Of a stretch of 64,000 nucleotides of DNA, positions 36,114 to 45,444 are shown in pieces. Each line of letters begins with the position of its first letter. The stretch's first letter is position 1. A model generated the notes under the pieces. It saw nothing but the letters and a program-made list of their open reading frames with translations. It was not told the DNA's origin and ran no database searches. This DNA is from Candidatus Kapaibacterium sp. (GTDB lineage Bacteria > Bacteroidota > Ignavibacteria > Kapaibacteriales > UBA2268). A program made the position numbers and the translations under genes. The stretch covers positions 1 to 64,000 of the forward strand of contig JAMLHE010000007.1 of assembly GCA_023957315.1 (NCBI GenBank), read 5' to 3'.

Positions 36114-37373
36114 ATGAATAAAAAAAACGGAAATCAAATTTTAAAAAAAAATATATCGGTTTCGATTCTCTACTTAATGTCCGCTGACTTTGTCAACGCT
36201 GTATTAGGTATTTTATTTGCGTTTGTTCTGGGAAGATTTTTCGGAGCTGAGTATCTCGGGATATATACATTTTCATTTATGCTCGCCACAATGCTCTGGA
36301 CTTTGGGCGAATCCGGTTATGAAGTCGAAATACCGCGTGAAATTGCTCAAAAGCCCGATAGGATGAAGGAACTCATCAGCGATGCACAGGTATTTAAAAC
36401 GCGTATTCTCTTGTTCGGATTCCCGATTTTTTGCCTTTATGGTATCATTGCTCTCGGTGAATTGTCTTTTCTGGCAATTATACCATGGGTGATTCCGGCT
36501 TCTACGAATATGACTTTGAGGTCTGTTTGTCGTGGACTAAAGATGTTCCCGAGTATTTCAGTAATCGAAATCAGCACAGCATTATTCATGTATCCGGCGA
36601 TGGCTTTTACTCTGTGGTTTACCGAGAATATTGCTTATGTCTTTCTGGTATTGGTCGCCTCTGAGTTTATTAAAATGCTCTTGTATTTATATACAGTACG
36701 CAAAATCGAAAATTTTCCATTAAGCTTGCTATTGCCCTATAATAAGTCATTGTTCTCCTTCAGTTCGATGATAGCAAGAATCAAAGAGCGACGTGGATTC
36801 ACTTTTGTAAATTTGCTGTCGATGATGCAATACAGGTCAACATTGTTGATTTTACCCATGCTTCAAAGCAACTACATGGTTGGAGTTTATACTGTGGGAA
36901 TGCGATTTGTCACGCTTCTTAAGTTGCTCCCGGCGTCCACAATCAATGTTCTTTTGCCTGAATTTTCCTCCGAAAACAAGACCGAGCATAAGTCATTACT
37001 AGTGAAATCGCTTTCGTTTATGTTTTTAATCAATGCAGCGATTGCTTTCACAATTTTTGCATTAGCTGAATTAATAATTGATTTGACATTTCAAATTCCC
37101 GAAGCGATTGAAATTCTGAGAATAATGATATGGGCAATCATACCAATTTCGATGCACCAGATAATCGAATCATATTTGATTTCGCGGAACTTTGAACTGC
37201 AAATCTCCAAATCCTTGTTTGGTACTGCTTTGTTTACATTACTGGCGGTAATAGTTGTAAATTTCTTTTATGGTATTAACAGTATAGCTTATATCTTTGT
37301 AGTTAGTGAAATTGCACTTTTAACACTTTACTTATTTTTATTGAAAAAAAGTGGAAAACGAGAAAGAAAATAA
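36114..37373 (+). CDS. polysaccharide flippase (Wzx/MATE-like)
   Basis: A 419-residue membrane protein with about twelve hydrophobic segments and the N-terminal NAVLGILFAFVLGRFFGAEYLGIYTFSF region typical of polysaccharide biosynthesis flippases. It would move lipid-linked oligosaccharides across the inner membrane. The start was set at ATG 36114; a TTG 9 bases earlier is possible. It overlaps tatC by 23 bases and has no glycosyltransferases nearby, so its substrate is unknown. Confidence 0.82.
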   Translation: MNKKNGNQILKKNISVSILYLMSADFVNAVLGILFAFVLGRFFGAEYLGIYTFSFMLATMLWTLGESGYEVEIPREIAQKPDRMKELISDAQVFKTRILLFGFPIFCLYGIIALGELSFLAIIPWVIPASTNMTLRSVCRGLKMFPSISVIEISTALFMYPAMAFTLWFTENIAYVFLVLVASEFIKMLLYLYTVRKIENFPLSLLLPYNKSLFSFSSMIARIKERRGFTFVNLLSMMQYRSTLLILPMLQSNYMVGVYTVGMRFVTLLKLLPASTINVLLPEFSSENKTEHKSLLVKSLSFMFLINAAIAFTIFALAELIIDLTFQIPEAIEILRIMIWAIIPISMHQIIESYLISRNFELQISKSLFGTALFTLLAVIVVNFFYGINSIAYIFVVSEIALLTLYLFLLKKSGKRERK

Positions 37374-38109
37374 AGATTCAGGCGAAGAAAAAGAAGAAAT
37401 TGGCTTTATGGGGCATTTGGATGAACTCAGAAAGCGGATAATATTTGCATTTGTTGGCATAGTCATCGGCTGTATTATATCCGGTTTCTTCATCGAACAA
37501 CTAATGGACTACATACTGCTCGCACCGGCTCAAGCAGCTAAATTAAGTTTGCAAAATTTGCAGCCATTCGGTATACCGTTTTTGTATTTCAAAGTGATAT
37601 TCATAACCGGCTTCATAATCTCATTTCCATTTTTGCTTTGGCAAATTTGGCTCTTCATAGCCCCGGGCTTGTATGAGAATGAGAGAAAGTGGGCAAGTAA
37701 GATTACTTTCTTTACTTCGATATCCTTTTTCGTTGGTGTTGCATTCGCTTACTTTTTAATGATTCCGTCTATGCTTGGCTTTGCTGCAACTTTCGGTACG
37801 GATAAAATCAGAACAGATATTGATGTCAACGCCTACTTCGGATTTGTGACATTAATGATTTTAGCTTCCGGGATAATATTCGAAATGCCAATGGTATCCT
37901 ATGTCTTGGCTAAAGCAGGTTTAATCACATCAAAAGGACTTAGGTCCTATTGGCGGCACGCAGTTGTTGTTATTATCATTTTAGCTGCCATACTTACTCC
38001 GACACCCGACCCAATTAACCAGATGTTTTTTGCGTTGCCGCTTTTTATTTTGTATGAAATTAGTATTTGGATTGTTAAATTAGTCGAAAAGAAACCAAAA
38101 GATGAATAA
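37351..38109 (+). CDS. tatC: Tat translocase subunit TatC
   Basis: A 252-residue core receptor of the twin-arginine translocase. The N-terminal FMGHLDELRKRI motif, six membrane helices and the TPTPDPINQ end region are characteristic. It starts at a GTG inside the end of the flippase gene. A charged 19-residue N-terminal tail precedes the motif. TatA/B are not in the window. Twin-arginine-like signals on the DUF1501 and DUF1800 proteins indicate substrates. Confidence 0.93.
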   Translation: MENEKENKDSGEEKEEIGFMGHLDELRKRIIFAFVGIVIGCIISGFFIEQLMDYILLAPAQAAKLSLQNLQPFGIPFLYFKVIFITGFIISFPFLLWQIWLFIAPGLYENERKWASKITFFTSISFFVGVAFAYFLMIPSMLGFAATFGTDKIRTDIDVNAYFGFVTLMILASGIIFEMPMVSYVLAKAGLITSKGLRSYWRHAVVVIIILAAILTPTPDPINQMFFALPLFILYEISIWIVKLVEKKPKDE

Positions 38110-38189
38110 TACGATAAGTAATATATTTTCGTTACTAATTTATTATTCAAGTATGAATTTTTCGTACTATAAGTAATTTTATTAAAAAG

Positions 38190-39167
38190 ATGATGACTTT
38201 AAACGATATAATAAAACCTGTAAAAGATGATTTGAAAGAGTTCTCGAGCTATTTCAAAGGAACACTTAACACTAATGTTCCCTTGTTGAACTTAATAATC
38301 AAATATGTCGCTCAACGCAAGGGCAAGCAACTTCGTCCGATTTTAGTTTTCCTTTCTGCGAAAATATGCGGCGAAGTTAATCCACGTTCGTTTGTAGGAG
38401 CATCATTGGTAGAACTGCTCCATTCGGCTACTCTGATTCATGACGATGTAGTTGATGAAGCATCCGAGCGCCGCGGTTTGGCTTCAATCAATGCCAAATG
38501 GAATAATAAAATTGCTGTACTCATAGGTGATTTCTTGCTTTCCAAGGGGTTGTTGACTGCAATCGACAATGAAGAATTTGATTTTTTACATGCTGTTTCA
38601 GTTGCTGTAAAACGTATGAGCGAAGGGGAATTATTATCCATTGACAAAAGTCGCAGCACATCAATAGACGAGGAAACTTATTTCCGTATAATTGGCGATA
38701 AGACTGCTTCATTGCTGTCATCTTGTTGTAAAATTGGTGCCATGAGCGCCACTACAAATACTGAGTATCACCAAGCTCTAAGCGAATATGGCGAAAACAT
38801 TGGCATTGCATTCCAAATCAAAGACGATATGCTTGATTATACTTCACGCAGCGTTTTAATCGGCAAGCCCGTCGGCAACGACATCAAAGAGAAAAAAATT
38901 ACGCTGCCATTGCTCTATGCTTTGAGCAAATTGGACGAAAACGATGCCGATAAAATTAAAAAAAGAATTTTGAAAGGTAAAATGACTAAGGGCGAAATTG
39001 TCGAACTCATCGAGCAAGTTGTGCAAATGGGAGGTATAGATTATGCTGAAAGAATTGCAAAAGAATACGTTGACAAAGCGAAATCATATCTTGAAATTTT
39101 CCCTGAATCTCCGGCAAAAACTTCCTTTTTGCAATTTGCTGATTTTGTTATTTTGCGTACAAATTAA
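38190..39167 (+). CDS. polyprenyl diphosphate synthase
   Basis: A 325-residue trans-prenyltransferase that elongates isoprenoid chains, probably for the quinone side chain. The first Asp-rich motif HDDVVDEASERRG and second KDDMLDYT are intact, as is KGKQLRPIL. The second motif lacks the third Asp of DDxxD, as often in long-chain synthases. Chain length cannot be read here. Confidence 0.92.
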   Translation: MMTLNDIIKPVKDDLKEFSSYFKGTLNTNVPLLNLIIKYVAQRKGKQLRPILVFLSAKICGEVNPRSFVGASLVELLHSATLIHDDVVDEASERRGLASINAKWNNKIAVLIGDFLLSKGLLTAIDNEEFDFLHAVSVAVKRMSEGELLSIDKSRSTSIDEETYFRIIGDKTASLLSSCCKIGAMSATTNTEYHQALSEYGENIGIAFQIKDDMLDYTSRSVLIGKPVGNDIKEKKITLPLLYALSKLDENDADKIKKRILKGKMTKGEIVELIEQVVQMGGIDYAERIAKEYVDKAKSYLEIFPESPAKTSFLQFADFVILRTN

Positions 39168-39188
39168 TAATATTGGGATTTGATTAGC

Positions 39189-39902
39189 ATGGAAGATATT
39201 AATGTACTTTTTGCAATAGAAGCGGAAGAACTTCTCGCCGAAGGTCGGATTGATGAGGCTATATCGCTTTGCGAGCGTGGGCTCGAAGTTTACCCCGATT
39301 ACGCTGCCGCTGTTGCTATCTTGGCTCATGCTTATTCGCTTAGCGGAGATTCGCAACGTTCGCAACAAGTTATCGAAAAATTTGCTGTCAATATTATCCA
39401 AAACAAGCCTTCTAAAAATAGGACAAAAGAAATTCAATCTGAACCAATTGAAAACATTGTCGAAACATTTGATAAGATGGAGGAGATTAATGAAACAATT
39501 GAAGCTGAAACCGAAACTGAACTCGAGCAGATTAATGAGGCAGAAATTCCGGTTCGTACTGACATTAAATTAGCCGCATTTTATACGAAATCTAATGATG
39601 AATCAATTGAATTGAAAAAGAATCGAAATCAAAAATTAACAATGTCGAGATTTTATTCCGATGCCGGCAATCGCAAATTGGCTCCCAAATATCGTAAAAA
39701 AATTGTCAGGACAATTGCTATCGAAAGCGATGAATTTTTCAAATTGGATGATATTCGCGGTTTGCCGGTGACTGAAACCTATGCAAATATTCTTATCCGT
39801 CAAGGAAATTTCAGCAAAGCAAAGGCAATTTATAGAGAACTAATCAAAATTCAGCCCGAAAAAGAACAATATTTCGAATCAAAAATTTCCGAAATCAACT
39901 GA
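39189..39902 (+). CDS. TPR-like protein, unknown
   Basis: A 237-residue protein with one or two tetratricopeptide-like units near each end (residues about 8-60 and 195-232), separated by an acidic, Glu-rich linker (EETEAETETELEQ-like). No signal peptide. It probably acts as a cytoplasmic protein-protein adaptor. ATG at 39189 was preferred over a TTG 9 bases upstream. It converges with the SRAP gene, the ends overlapping by 8 bases. Confidence 0.65.
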   Translation: MEDINVLFAIEAEELLAEGRIDEAISLCERGLEVYPDYAAAVAILAHAYSLSGDSQRSQQVIEKFAVNIIQNKPSKNRTKEIQSEPIENIVETFDKMEEINETIEAETETELEQINEAEIPVRTDIKLAAFYTKSNDESIELKKNRNQKLTMSRFYSDAGNRKLAPKYRKKIVRTIAIESDEFFKLDDIRGLPVTETYANILIRQGNFSKAKAIYRELIKIQPEKEQYFESKISEIN

Positions 39903-40578
39903 CAACTAAGTCATCGCCTTGCGGAATAAGGCAATCTACATTATTATATTGCGGATTATTTACCGAATAAGTCACCGGATACGCCCTCAATTTATATGAA
40001 TGAATTGGTTTCAGCTTATCTTGTAACATATTAAAGTCAACTTTAGTATCCAACCACAGGCTTATATCCTCAGGGTCCAAAATCACGGGCATTCGGTTGT
40101 GAATAAGTGCCATCAATGTATTTGGCTCGGTTGTAATAATTGTTGCCGTAGTAATTATTTCGTTGTTCTCGTTTTTCCAGTTATCGTACAAACCTGCAAA
40201 ACACATCACTTCGTCTTTATTCATTGTGATGTAATGCGGTATTTGGTCATTGCTCGCCTTGAACCATTCGTAAAAACCGGATGCAAGAATTATACATCTA
40301 TAGCGATTCAAAAGCCGCTTGAACGAAGCTTTATCTGCAAGTGTTTCAGCTCGTGCATTTATCATTTTATTTCCGATAGAACTGTCCTTAGCCCAAGACG
40401 GAATTAGCCCCCATCTGAAATATGAAAGAGCAATCGATTCTCCTTCACTCTTCAAACATGCAATTGATGCTGTAGGAGCTATGTTATAACTATTTCTTAT
40501 TTCATTCTGAATCTTAATATTGGGCACCAATTTCTCAACATCTTTTGCCGTTGCTTTTAGTGCAAATCTTTCACACAT
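39895..40578 (-). CDS. SRAP-family (YedK/HMCES) abasic-site protein
   Basis: A 227-residue SOS-response-associated peptidase-type protein. It caps abasic sites in single-stranded DNA by a covalent bond through Cys2. The start at 40578 gives MCERF, exposing that Cys; the longer frame opening at 40644 would hide it and is rejected. Other conserved pieces are WGLIPSWA, NARAETL, ASGFYEW and HNRMPVIL. Confidence 0.93.
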   Translation of the reverse strand: MCERFALKATAKDVEKLVPNIKIQNEIRNSYNIAPTASIACLKSEGESIALSYFRWGLIPSWAKDSSIGNKMINARAETLADKASFKRLLNRYRCIILASGFYEWFKASNDQIPHYITMNKDEVMCFAGLYDNWKNENNEIITTATIITTEPNTLMALIHNRMPVILDPEDISLWLDTKVDFNMLQDKLKPIHSYKLRAYPVTYSVNNPQYNNVDCLIPQGDDLVVS

Positions 40579-40674
40579 ATTCAAAAACCTAAACATTTTC
40601 CAATTTCCAAAATTAATAAAAAAATCGTTACTCCGTTGTATCATTCATTATGTAAAATAGATGTATTTTTGAAC

Positions 40675-42003
40675 ATGAATGATAAAACGGCAAAAGAAGC
40701 TACTCGCAAACGATTGAATGAAATTGAATCGGAGCTCACATCATTAAAAGCTAAACAAGGAATTTTGTCTGCGAAATGGCTTAGGGAAAAGAGTGCTATT
40801 AGCACTATCAGGGCTTGTAAAAAAGAATTAGAGAACCTGAAAATTTCTGCGGAAAATTTTGAACGTGACGGCGAACTTGCGAAAGTTGCCGAAATCAGAT
40901 ACGGAAAATTGCCCGAAATCGAGAAAAAACTTCATGATGCTAATCAATTTCTCCAAGAAATTCAGTCCGACGGAAAAATGTTGAAAGAAGAGGTTGATGC
41001 CGAAGACATCGCCGAAGTAGTATCAAAATCTACCGGTATTCCCGTTAATCGAATGTTGGAATCCGAACTAATCAAATTGCTGAAAATGGAAGAACGTATC
41101 CATGAAAGAGTAATCGGGCAAGAAGAAGCAGTCATCGCCGTTTCCAATGCCATCAGACGCTCAAGAGCCGGATTGCAAGATATAAATCGCCCGATAGGTT
41201 CCTTCATCTTCATTGGCTCTACCGGTGTCGGGAAAACAGAATTGGCGAAGGCATTAGCAGAATTTTTATTCGATGACGAGCAAGCTGTCATTCGCATTGA
41301 TATGAGCGAGTATATGGAAAAATTCTCAGTTTCGAGATTGCTGGGTGCACCTCCCGGCTATGTCGGTTATGAAGAAGGTGGGCAACTCACCGAAGCTGTT
41401 CGCCGAAAACCATATTCTGTACTACTTTTGGACGAATTTGAAAAAGCTCATGCGGACGTTTTCAATATTTTATTGCAAGTGCTCGATGACGGAAGATTAA
41501 CTGACGGCAAAGGCAGACTCGTTGATTTCAAAAATACGATTATAATTATGACATCAAACTTGGGCACGGAATTTATCCAAGACAAATTGAATCTAATTGA
41601 TGAAAGCAATCGTGAAGAGATTATGTCCGATATAAAAATCCTAATTGTAGAGCAATTACATAAACGATTAAGACCCGAATTCTTGAACCGTGTTGATGAA
41701 ATAGTGCTTTTCAAACCTCTGACAAGTAAAGAAATCAAAAAAATTGCCGAACTACAATTAGGCAGGCTTGGTAAAATGCTCGCTCTGAAAAATATGGGTT
41801 ACGAAGTTTCCGAAGCCGCTTTAGAATGGCTTGCAAATATTGGGTTCGACCCGCAATTTGGAGCCAGACTGCTCAAACGTGCTATTCAGAAGTATATTAC
41901 TGACCCTTTATCGGTTAAATTGCTTTCAGCGGAATTTAGTTCGGGAGATAAAATTTACATAGATTGCTTAGAAAATGGAAAATTTATTTTTTCTAAAAAG
42001 TAA
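40675..42003 (+). CDS. ClpB-like disaggregase fragment: middle domain plus second AAA+ domain only
   Basis: A 442-residue protein matching only the C-terminal half of ClpB. Residues 1-110 are the coiled-coil middle domain. A complete second AAA+ domain follows, with Walker A GSTGVGKT (181-188), Walker B LLLDEFEKAH (about 250) and the C-terminal GARLLKRAIQ. The N-terminal domain and first ATPase domain are absent, and upstream DNA is occupied by the opposite-strand SRAP gene. All motifs are intact, so it is probably functional, like the single-ring mitochondrial Skd3 architecture. It differs from ClpB at otherwise invariant spots (GSTG for GPTG, DEFEKAH for DEIEKAH). Confidence 0.82.
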   Translation: MNDKTAKEATRKRLNEIESELTSLKAKQGILSAKWLREKSAISTIRACKKELENLKISAENFERDGELAKVAEIRYGKLPEIEKKLHDANQFLQEIQSDGKMLKEEVDAEDIAEVVSKSTGIPVNRMLESELIKLLKMEERIHERVIGQEEAVIAVSNAIRRSRAGLQDINRPIGSFIFIGSTGVGKTELAKALAEFLFDDEQAVIRIDMSEYMEKFSVSRLLGAPPGYVGYEEGGQLTEAVRRKPYSVLLLDEFEKAHADVFNILLQVLDDGRLTDGKGRLVDFKNTIIIMTSNLGTEFIQDKLNLIDESNREEIMSDIKILIVEQLHKRLRPEFLNRVDEIVLFKPLTSKEIKKIAELQLGRLGKMLALKNMGYEVSEAALEWLANIGFDPQFGARLLKRAIQKYITDPLSVKLLSAEFSSGDKIYIDCLENGKFIFSKK

Positions 42004-42022
42004 ATTGATATAAATTGCTTAT

Positions 42023-43915
42023 ATGAATAAGTTATACTTTAAAAAACATATTTTATTTGTGGCATTCGCTGTTTTAATTGCAGCGATGGGTGGCAATTCA
42101 TGCTCAACACCAAAGGAAGTAGCCATCAAACCACTCTATTTCCCTGCTGTTTCCGAAATTCAGAAGGGCGAATCAGCAAAATTATCCTGGAAGTTTGAAG
42201 GTGCTGAAAAAATCAGAATCGAAAATTTGCGCCGAAATTACGACCCAACTGATAGCATAACCGTCAAACCGGACGCCACTACTATCTACAATTTCCTTGC
42301 AATTCGAGGAATTGATACAGTATTGTTCAAATGGCATGTATTTGTCAAAGTGCCCGAAGATATTATTACTACCGGCACAGACCATGTAAGCGATGTAACT
42401 CCCTCATTTTTGCAATCTGAATATTTTTCAGGTTTGATTAATTATACTGCCAATGTAAAGCCAAAAAATTTTCGCATACTTTCTCATATGATTGACAATG
42501 ACAAAATCAATATGAATCTTTTGGTTTTCGATGAATTCGGGAATTTCATCAGAGGGCTTGATAATAATTCAAAGTTTGGCAATGATTTGGTCGCTACTAT
42601 GATTGACATCCCTTCCGAAAAAATTAGCAATCTAAAAATTTTATCATTCAAAAAATATCAAAATGAATCAAAACATATTGATATGGCTGTATTGCTTGAT
42701 AACTCCGCTATTGCCGGTGATTACTATCCGATTTTCGATAATTTTAAAACTTTTACCAAAGGATTGAGCGACAAAGACAGAATCATGTTTCGCTCATTCA
42801 ACCAAAAAATAAATACATCAGTCGCTTTACAAAATGCCGACAAATTTAATAATTTCATTCGTAATGTCGGTATAGAAAAAGCGAGTGGTTTCAGTGCTGT
42901 TTACAAATCAGGGCTCAGCACTTTGCAAGCTTTTGCTTCGCAGAAATCAGACAATAAACAAATTTTCGTATTGATTGCATATAGCACGGACAATTCCTCG
43001 CTTGTTTATGACCGAAATGATATGGTAGAGTTTGCCGTATCGCAAGGTATTCCGATTTATGTAATCGGAATCGGAAATGCGGTAGATACTTACTCATTAA
43101 AATATCTTTGCGATAACACAGGTGGAAAATACTACGGTTTGGACGATACTCAGATTAATGATTTGCCAAAAGTTTTCAATGAGATTGCATTTTCAGTCCA
43201 AAAAGGCTATGCACTGACTTTGTCCTATAAAAATTCCGAAAATCCAAGTGAAAATTATAGAAATGTTATCCTCAGCCACAATACGATTTTGCCCAGAATT
43301 GCAGATACAGTCAAAATTCCGATTACACGCGAAAAGCAGTTCTTCCGCTATCAAGCCGTTGCATCATTCGAGCAACGCGATACTGTCTTGAGCCGCGATT
43401 TCGACGAGACAATCAGCACACTCGCTCGCGTTTTATCCGAAAGTCCCGGGCGGAAAATTGAATTGATTGGCAATAGCAGTATAGAGGGCAATGATGAAGA
43501 ATCACACAAATTGGCACTGAAACGTGCTCAAGAGGTCAGACGCAGACTTATCGAATTAGGAGCCGACCCCGCTATGATACGGATACGTTCCGAAGGCTCG
43601 AACAATCCGATTTATTATTTGCAAAATTCATATTGGGCGCAATATTACAATCGCCGAGTGGAATTGCGTTGGCTCGACCCGGACTATTTGCCATTTGAAA
43701 TAATTTCGGGCTATGAAGATTCGGAATATGACGCACTTCTCCAAGTGGAAGAATGGGAAAATATCGGCTATCGCTCATACTACGACCGAGTTTTGCAGAA
43801 TAATCTTCCATTGTATCGCGTTAAAATTTGGGGATATAAAACTCAACAAGATGCCCAAGAAGTAGCTTCGAAGCTTGCCAAACGATACACTGATTTTCAA
43901 TTTGAAATTCGCTAA
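42023..43915 (+). CDS. lipoprotein with VWA-like, OmpA-like and SPOR-like regions
   Basis: A 630-residue protein. Its lipobox Cys is at about 27 (GNSC). Residues about 225-400 form a von Willebrand A-like domain (HIDMAVLLDNS...IFVLIAYSTDNS, IPIYVIGIG), with an incomplete MIDAS (DNSAI rather than DxSxS). Residues about 455-555 resemble the OmpA C-terminal peptidoglycan-binding domain (IELIGNSSIEGNDEESHKLA, RAQEVRRRLIELG). The last 40 residues look like a SPOR repeat. It is likely an outer-membrane lipoprotein anchoring to peptidoglycan. It overlaps the convergent amine-oxidase gene by 4 bases. Confidence 0.75.
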   Translation: MNKLYFKKHILFVAFAVLIAAMGGNSCSTPKEVAIKPLYFPAVSEIQKGESAKLSWKFEGAEKIRIENLRRNYDPTDSITVKPDATTIYNFLAIRGIDTVLFKWHVFVKVPEDIITTGTDHVSDVTPSFLQSEYFSGLINYTANVKPKNFRILSHMIDNDKINMNLLVFDEFGNFIRGLDNNSKFGNDLVATMIDIPSEKISNLKILSFKKYQNESKHIDMAVLLDNSAIAGDYYPIFDNFKTFTKGLSDKDRIMFRSFNQKINTSVALQNADKFNNFIRNVGIEKASGFSAVYKSGLSTLQAFASQKSDNKQIFVLIAYSTDNSSLVYDRNDMVEFAVSQGIPIYVIGIGNAVDTYSLKYLCDNTGGKYYGLDDTQINDLPKVFNEIAFSVQKGYALTLSYKNSENPSENYRNVILSHNTILPRIADTVKIPITREKQFFRYQAVASFEQRDTVLSRDFDETISTLARVLSESPGRKIELIGNSSIEGNDEESHKLALKRAQEVRRRLIELGADPAMIRIRSEGSNNPIYYLQNSYWAQYYNRRVELRWLDPDYLPFEIISGYEDSEYDALLQVEEWENIGYRSYYDRVLQNNLPLYRVKIWGYKTQQDAQEVASKLAKRYTDFQFEIR

Positions 43916-45231
43916 TCCAAAGCTTTTTTGGTCAATTTTGCTGCATTTAATCCACTGATTGCAGCACCTTCTATCGTTGCGGGAAGCCCTGTATCGCACC
44001 AATCACCCGCTATGAACAATCTCCCTATTTCGGTAGATTCGCGTGGGCGTTGCTTTTCGTTTTCGCAAGTAAAAAGCGGTGTTGCAAATTTTTCGATTAT
44101 CACTTTTTGCCTGATTGCTTTAATTTCCTTGCCTAATTTGAAAATCTCTCTAATTTCCTCGAAAACGAGCTCTGCTATTTCATCTAAAGACATTTTCATG
44201 AGACTTTCAGCGGCGCTGACAGTAACTGTAATATGTCCGCCAAACTTGGGCGATTCTACATCTATCAGGCGTCTGCGGTTGAAGACCCATTGCGAATGAT
44301 AGCCAATAATTCCGGCAAAATCAAAATCGAACAAATCCTGCTCAAACCAAAAATAAACCGAAATAATTGGAGAGTAGTTCATTTTTGCAGTGAATTCCGC
44401 AATCGGCGAATTTGCAGGAAGTAATTTCTGAAGCGAATAGGGTGGAACGGCTATTATCACTGCATCAGCTTCGATTATTTCCCCGTTCGATAAAGTAACT
44501 CCGGTGCAAACATTATCAACTATATTCAATTTATCAACTTTTGCCGATAATCTGAGCTTAGAATTATGCATCGCAAGAAATTCTCCGAGCGGCTCCAACA
44601 AATGATTCAAATCTTTCGTTGGGAACATCAACACAGCGGATTGTCTATCTGCAAAAAAGGCTTTTTTCAATACATTTACGAGCAATTTTGCAGGAGCAAT
44701 TTTCAATTCGGCGTTGATTGTGGCTAATATCAAAGGTTCCCAAAATAAAGTGATTAAGTCGTCGCCCTGATTATGCCTCTTTAGAAAAGTGAGGCAATCT
44801 TCATCAGTATTGCCTTCCAAACCCGCTTTCAGCTTTACAGCAAGTGAAATTGCAGCAAGTTTTGACGAAAATTTGATATTTTTGAGAGCTAATAATCCGT
44901 AAAACATTCCCAAACTACCCGGCAATTTTGAAGTGTCTAAACTCGTAATTCCATCTTTTGTATAAAAATCAATAGACAAAGATTTTTGCTTCTTAATTTT
45001 ATCATCTGTACCCAAAATTTCGAGAATTTTAAGGAATCTGAGGTATGCACCCGTAAGCAAATGTTGCCCGTTATCAATCAAATCGCCCGAAGCTTTGTCT
45101 TCGATAGAGTAGATTCTGCCACCGATTTGAGCCTTTTGCTCAAGCAACTCGAGCTCAAATCCAGATTGGCAAATCTCTAACGCTGCGGAAATTCCGGCAA
45201 CACCTGCTCCGATAATAATCACTTTTTTCAT
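43912..45231 (-). CDS. FAD amine oxidase, HpnE-like
   Basis: A 439-residue flavoprotein. The FAD-binding motif IIIGAGVAGISAALE starts right after ATG 45231, so the longer frame from 45288 is rejected. The C-terminal GRLFIAGDWCDTGLPATIEGAAISG is characteristic of hydroxysqualene dehydroxylase HpnE and related phytoene-desaturase-like enzymes. HpnE makes squalene for hopanoids; no hpnC, hpnD or cyclase is nearby, so a carotenoid desaturase is an alternative. Confidence 0.8.
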   Translation of the reverse strand: MKKVIIIGAGVAGISAALEICQSGFELELLEQKAQIGGRIYSIEDKASGDLIDNGQHLLTGAYLRFLKILEILGTDDKIKKQKSLSIDFYTKDGITSLDTSKLPGSLGMFYGLLALKNIKFSSKLAAISLAVKLKAGLEGNTDEDCLTFLKRHNQGDDLITLFWEPLILATINAELKIAPAKLLVNVLKKAFFADRQSAVLMFPTKDLNHLLEPLGEFLAMHNSKLRLSAKVDKLNIVDNVCTGVTLSNGEIIEADAVIIAVPPYSLQKLLPANSPIAEFTAKMNYSPIISVYFWFEQDLFDFDFAGIIGYHSQWVFNRRRLIDVESPKFGGHITVTVSAAESLMKMSLDEIAELVFEEIREIFKLGKEIKAIRQKVIIEKFATPLFTCENEKQRPRESTEIGRLFIAGDWCDTGLPATIEGAAISGLNAAKLTKKALD

Positions 45232-45298
45232 GTACAAAAGTAACAAGCATTCGTCATGTAATTCAAAGAAATTTTTGAATATTTGCAAAACATATTTT

Positions 45299-45326
45299 TT
45301 TGTGATTTAAAATGATATTATATTTG
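45299..45326 (+). promoter_or_regulatory. tRNA-Leu promoter
   Basis: TTTG (45299-45302), 16 bases, then TATATTTG (45319-45326), matching the Bacteroidota -7 box exactly with a slightly short spacer. The tRNA begins 15 bases after the -7 box. Confidence 0.5.
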
Positions 45327-45340
45327 TAATCTGTATTTTT

Positions 45341-45422
45341 GCGGACGTGGCGGAATTGGCAGACGCGCTAGACTTAGGATCTAGTACCGAAAGGTGTGAG
45401 AGTTCGACTCTCTCCGTCCGTA
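45341..45422 (+). tRNA. tRNA-Leu (anticodon TAG)
   Basis: An 82-base class II tRNA. The acceptor stem GCGGACG pairs with CGTCCGT (one G-U pair), with discriminator A at 45422. The anticodon stem CTAGA/TCTAG holds the loop CTTAGGA, so the anticodon is TAG, reading CUN leucine codons. The extended variable arm and TTCGACTC T-loop are present. CCA is not encoded. It lies 22 bases before tig. Confidence 0.95.
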
Positions 45423-45444
45423 CTTTAATAATTGTCTTAGGATT

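Noticed and set aside
40664-40671. TATTTTTG as a promoter for the ClpB-like gene
   Set aside because: It would start transcription downstream of the ATG at 40675, and no -33 box has the right spacing.
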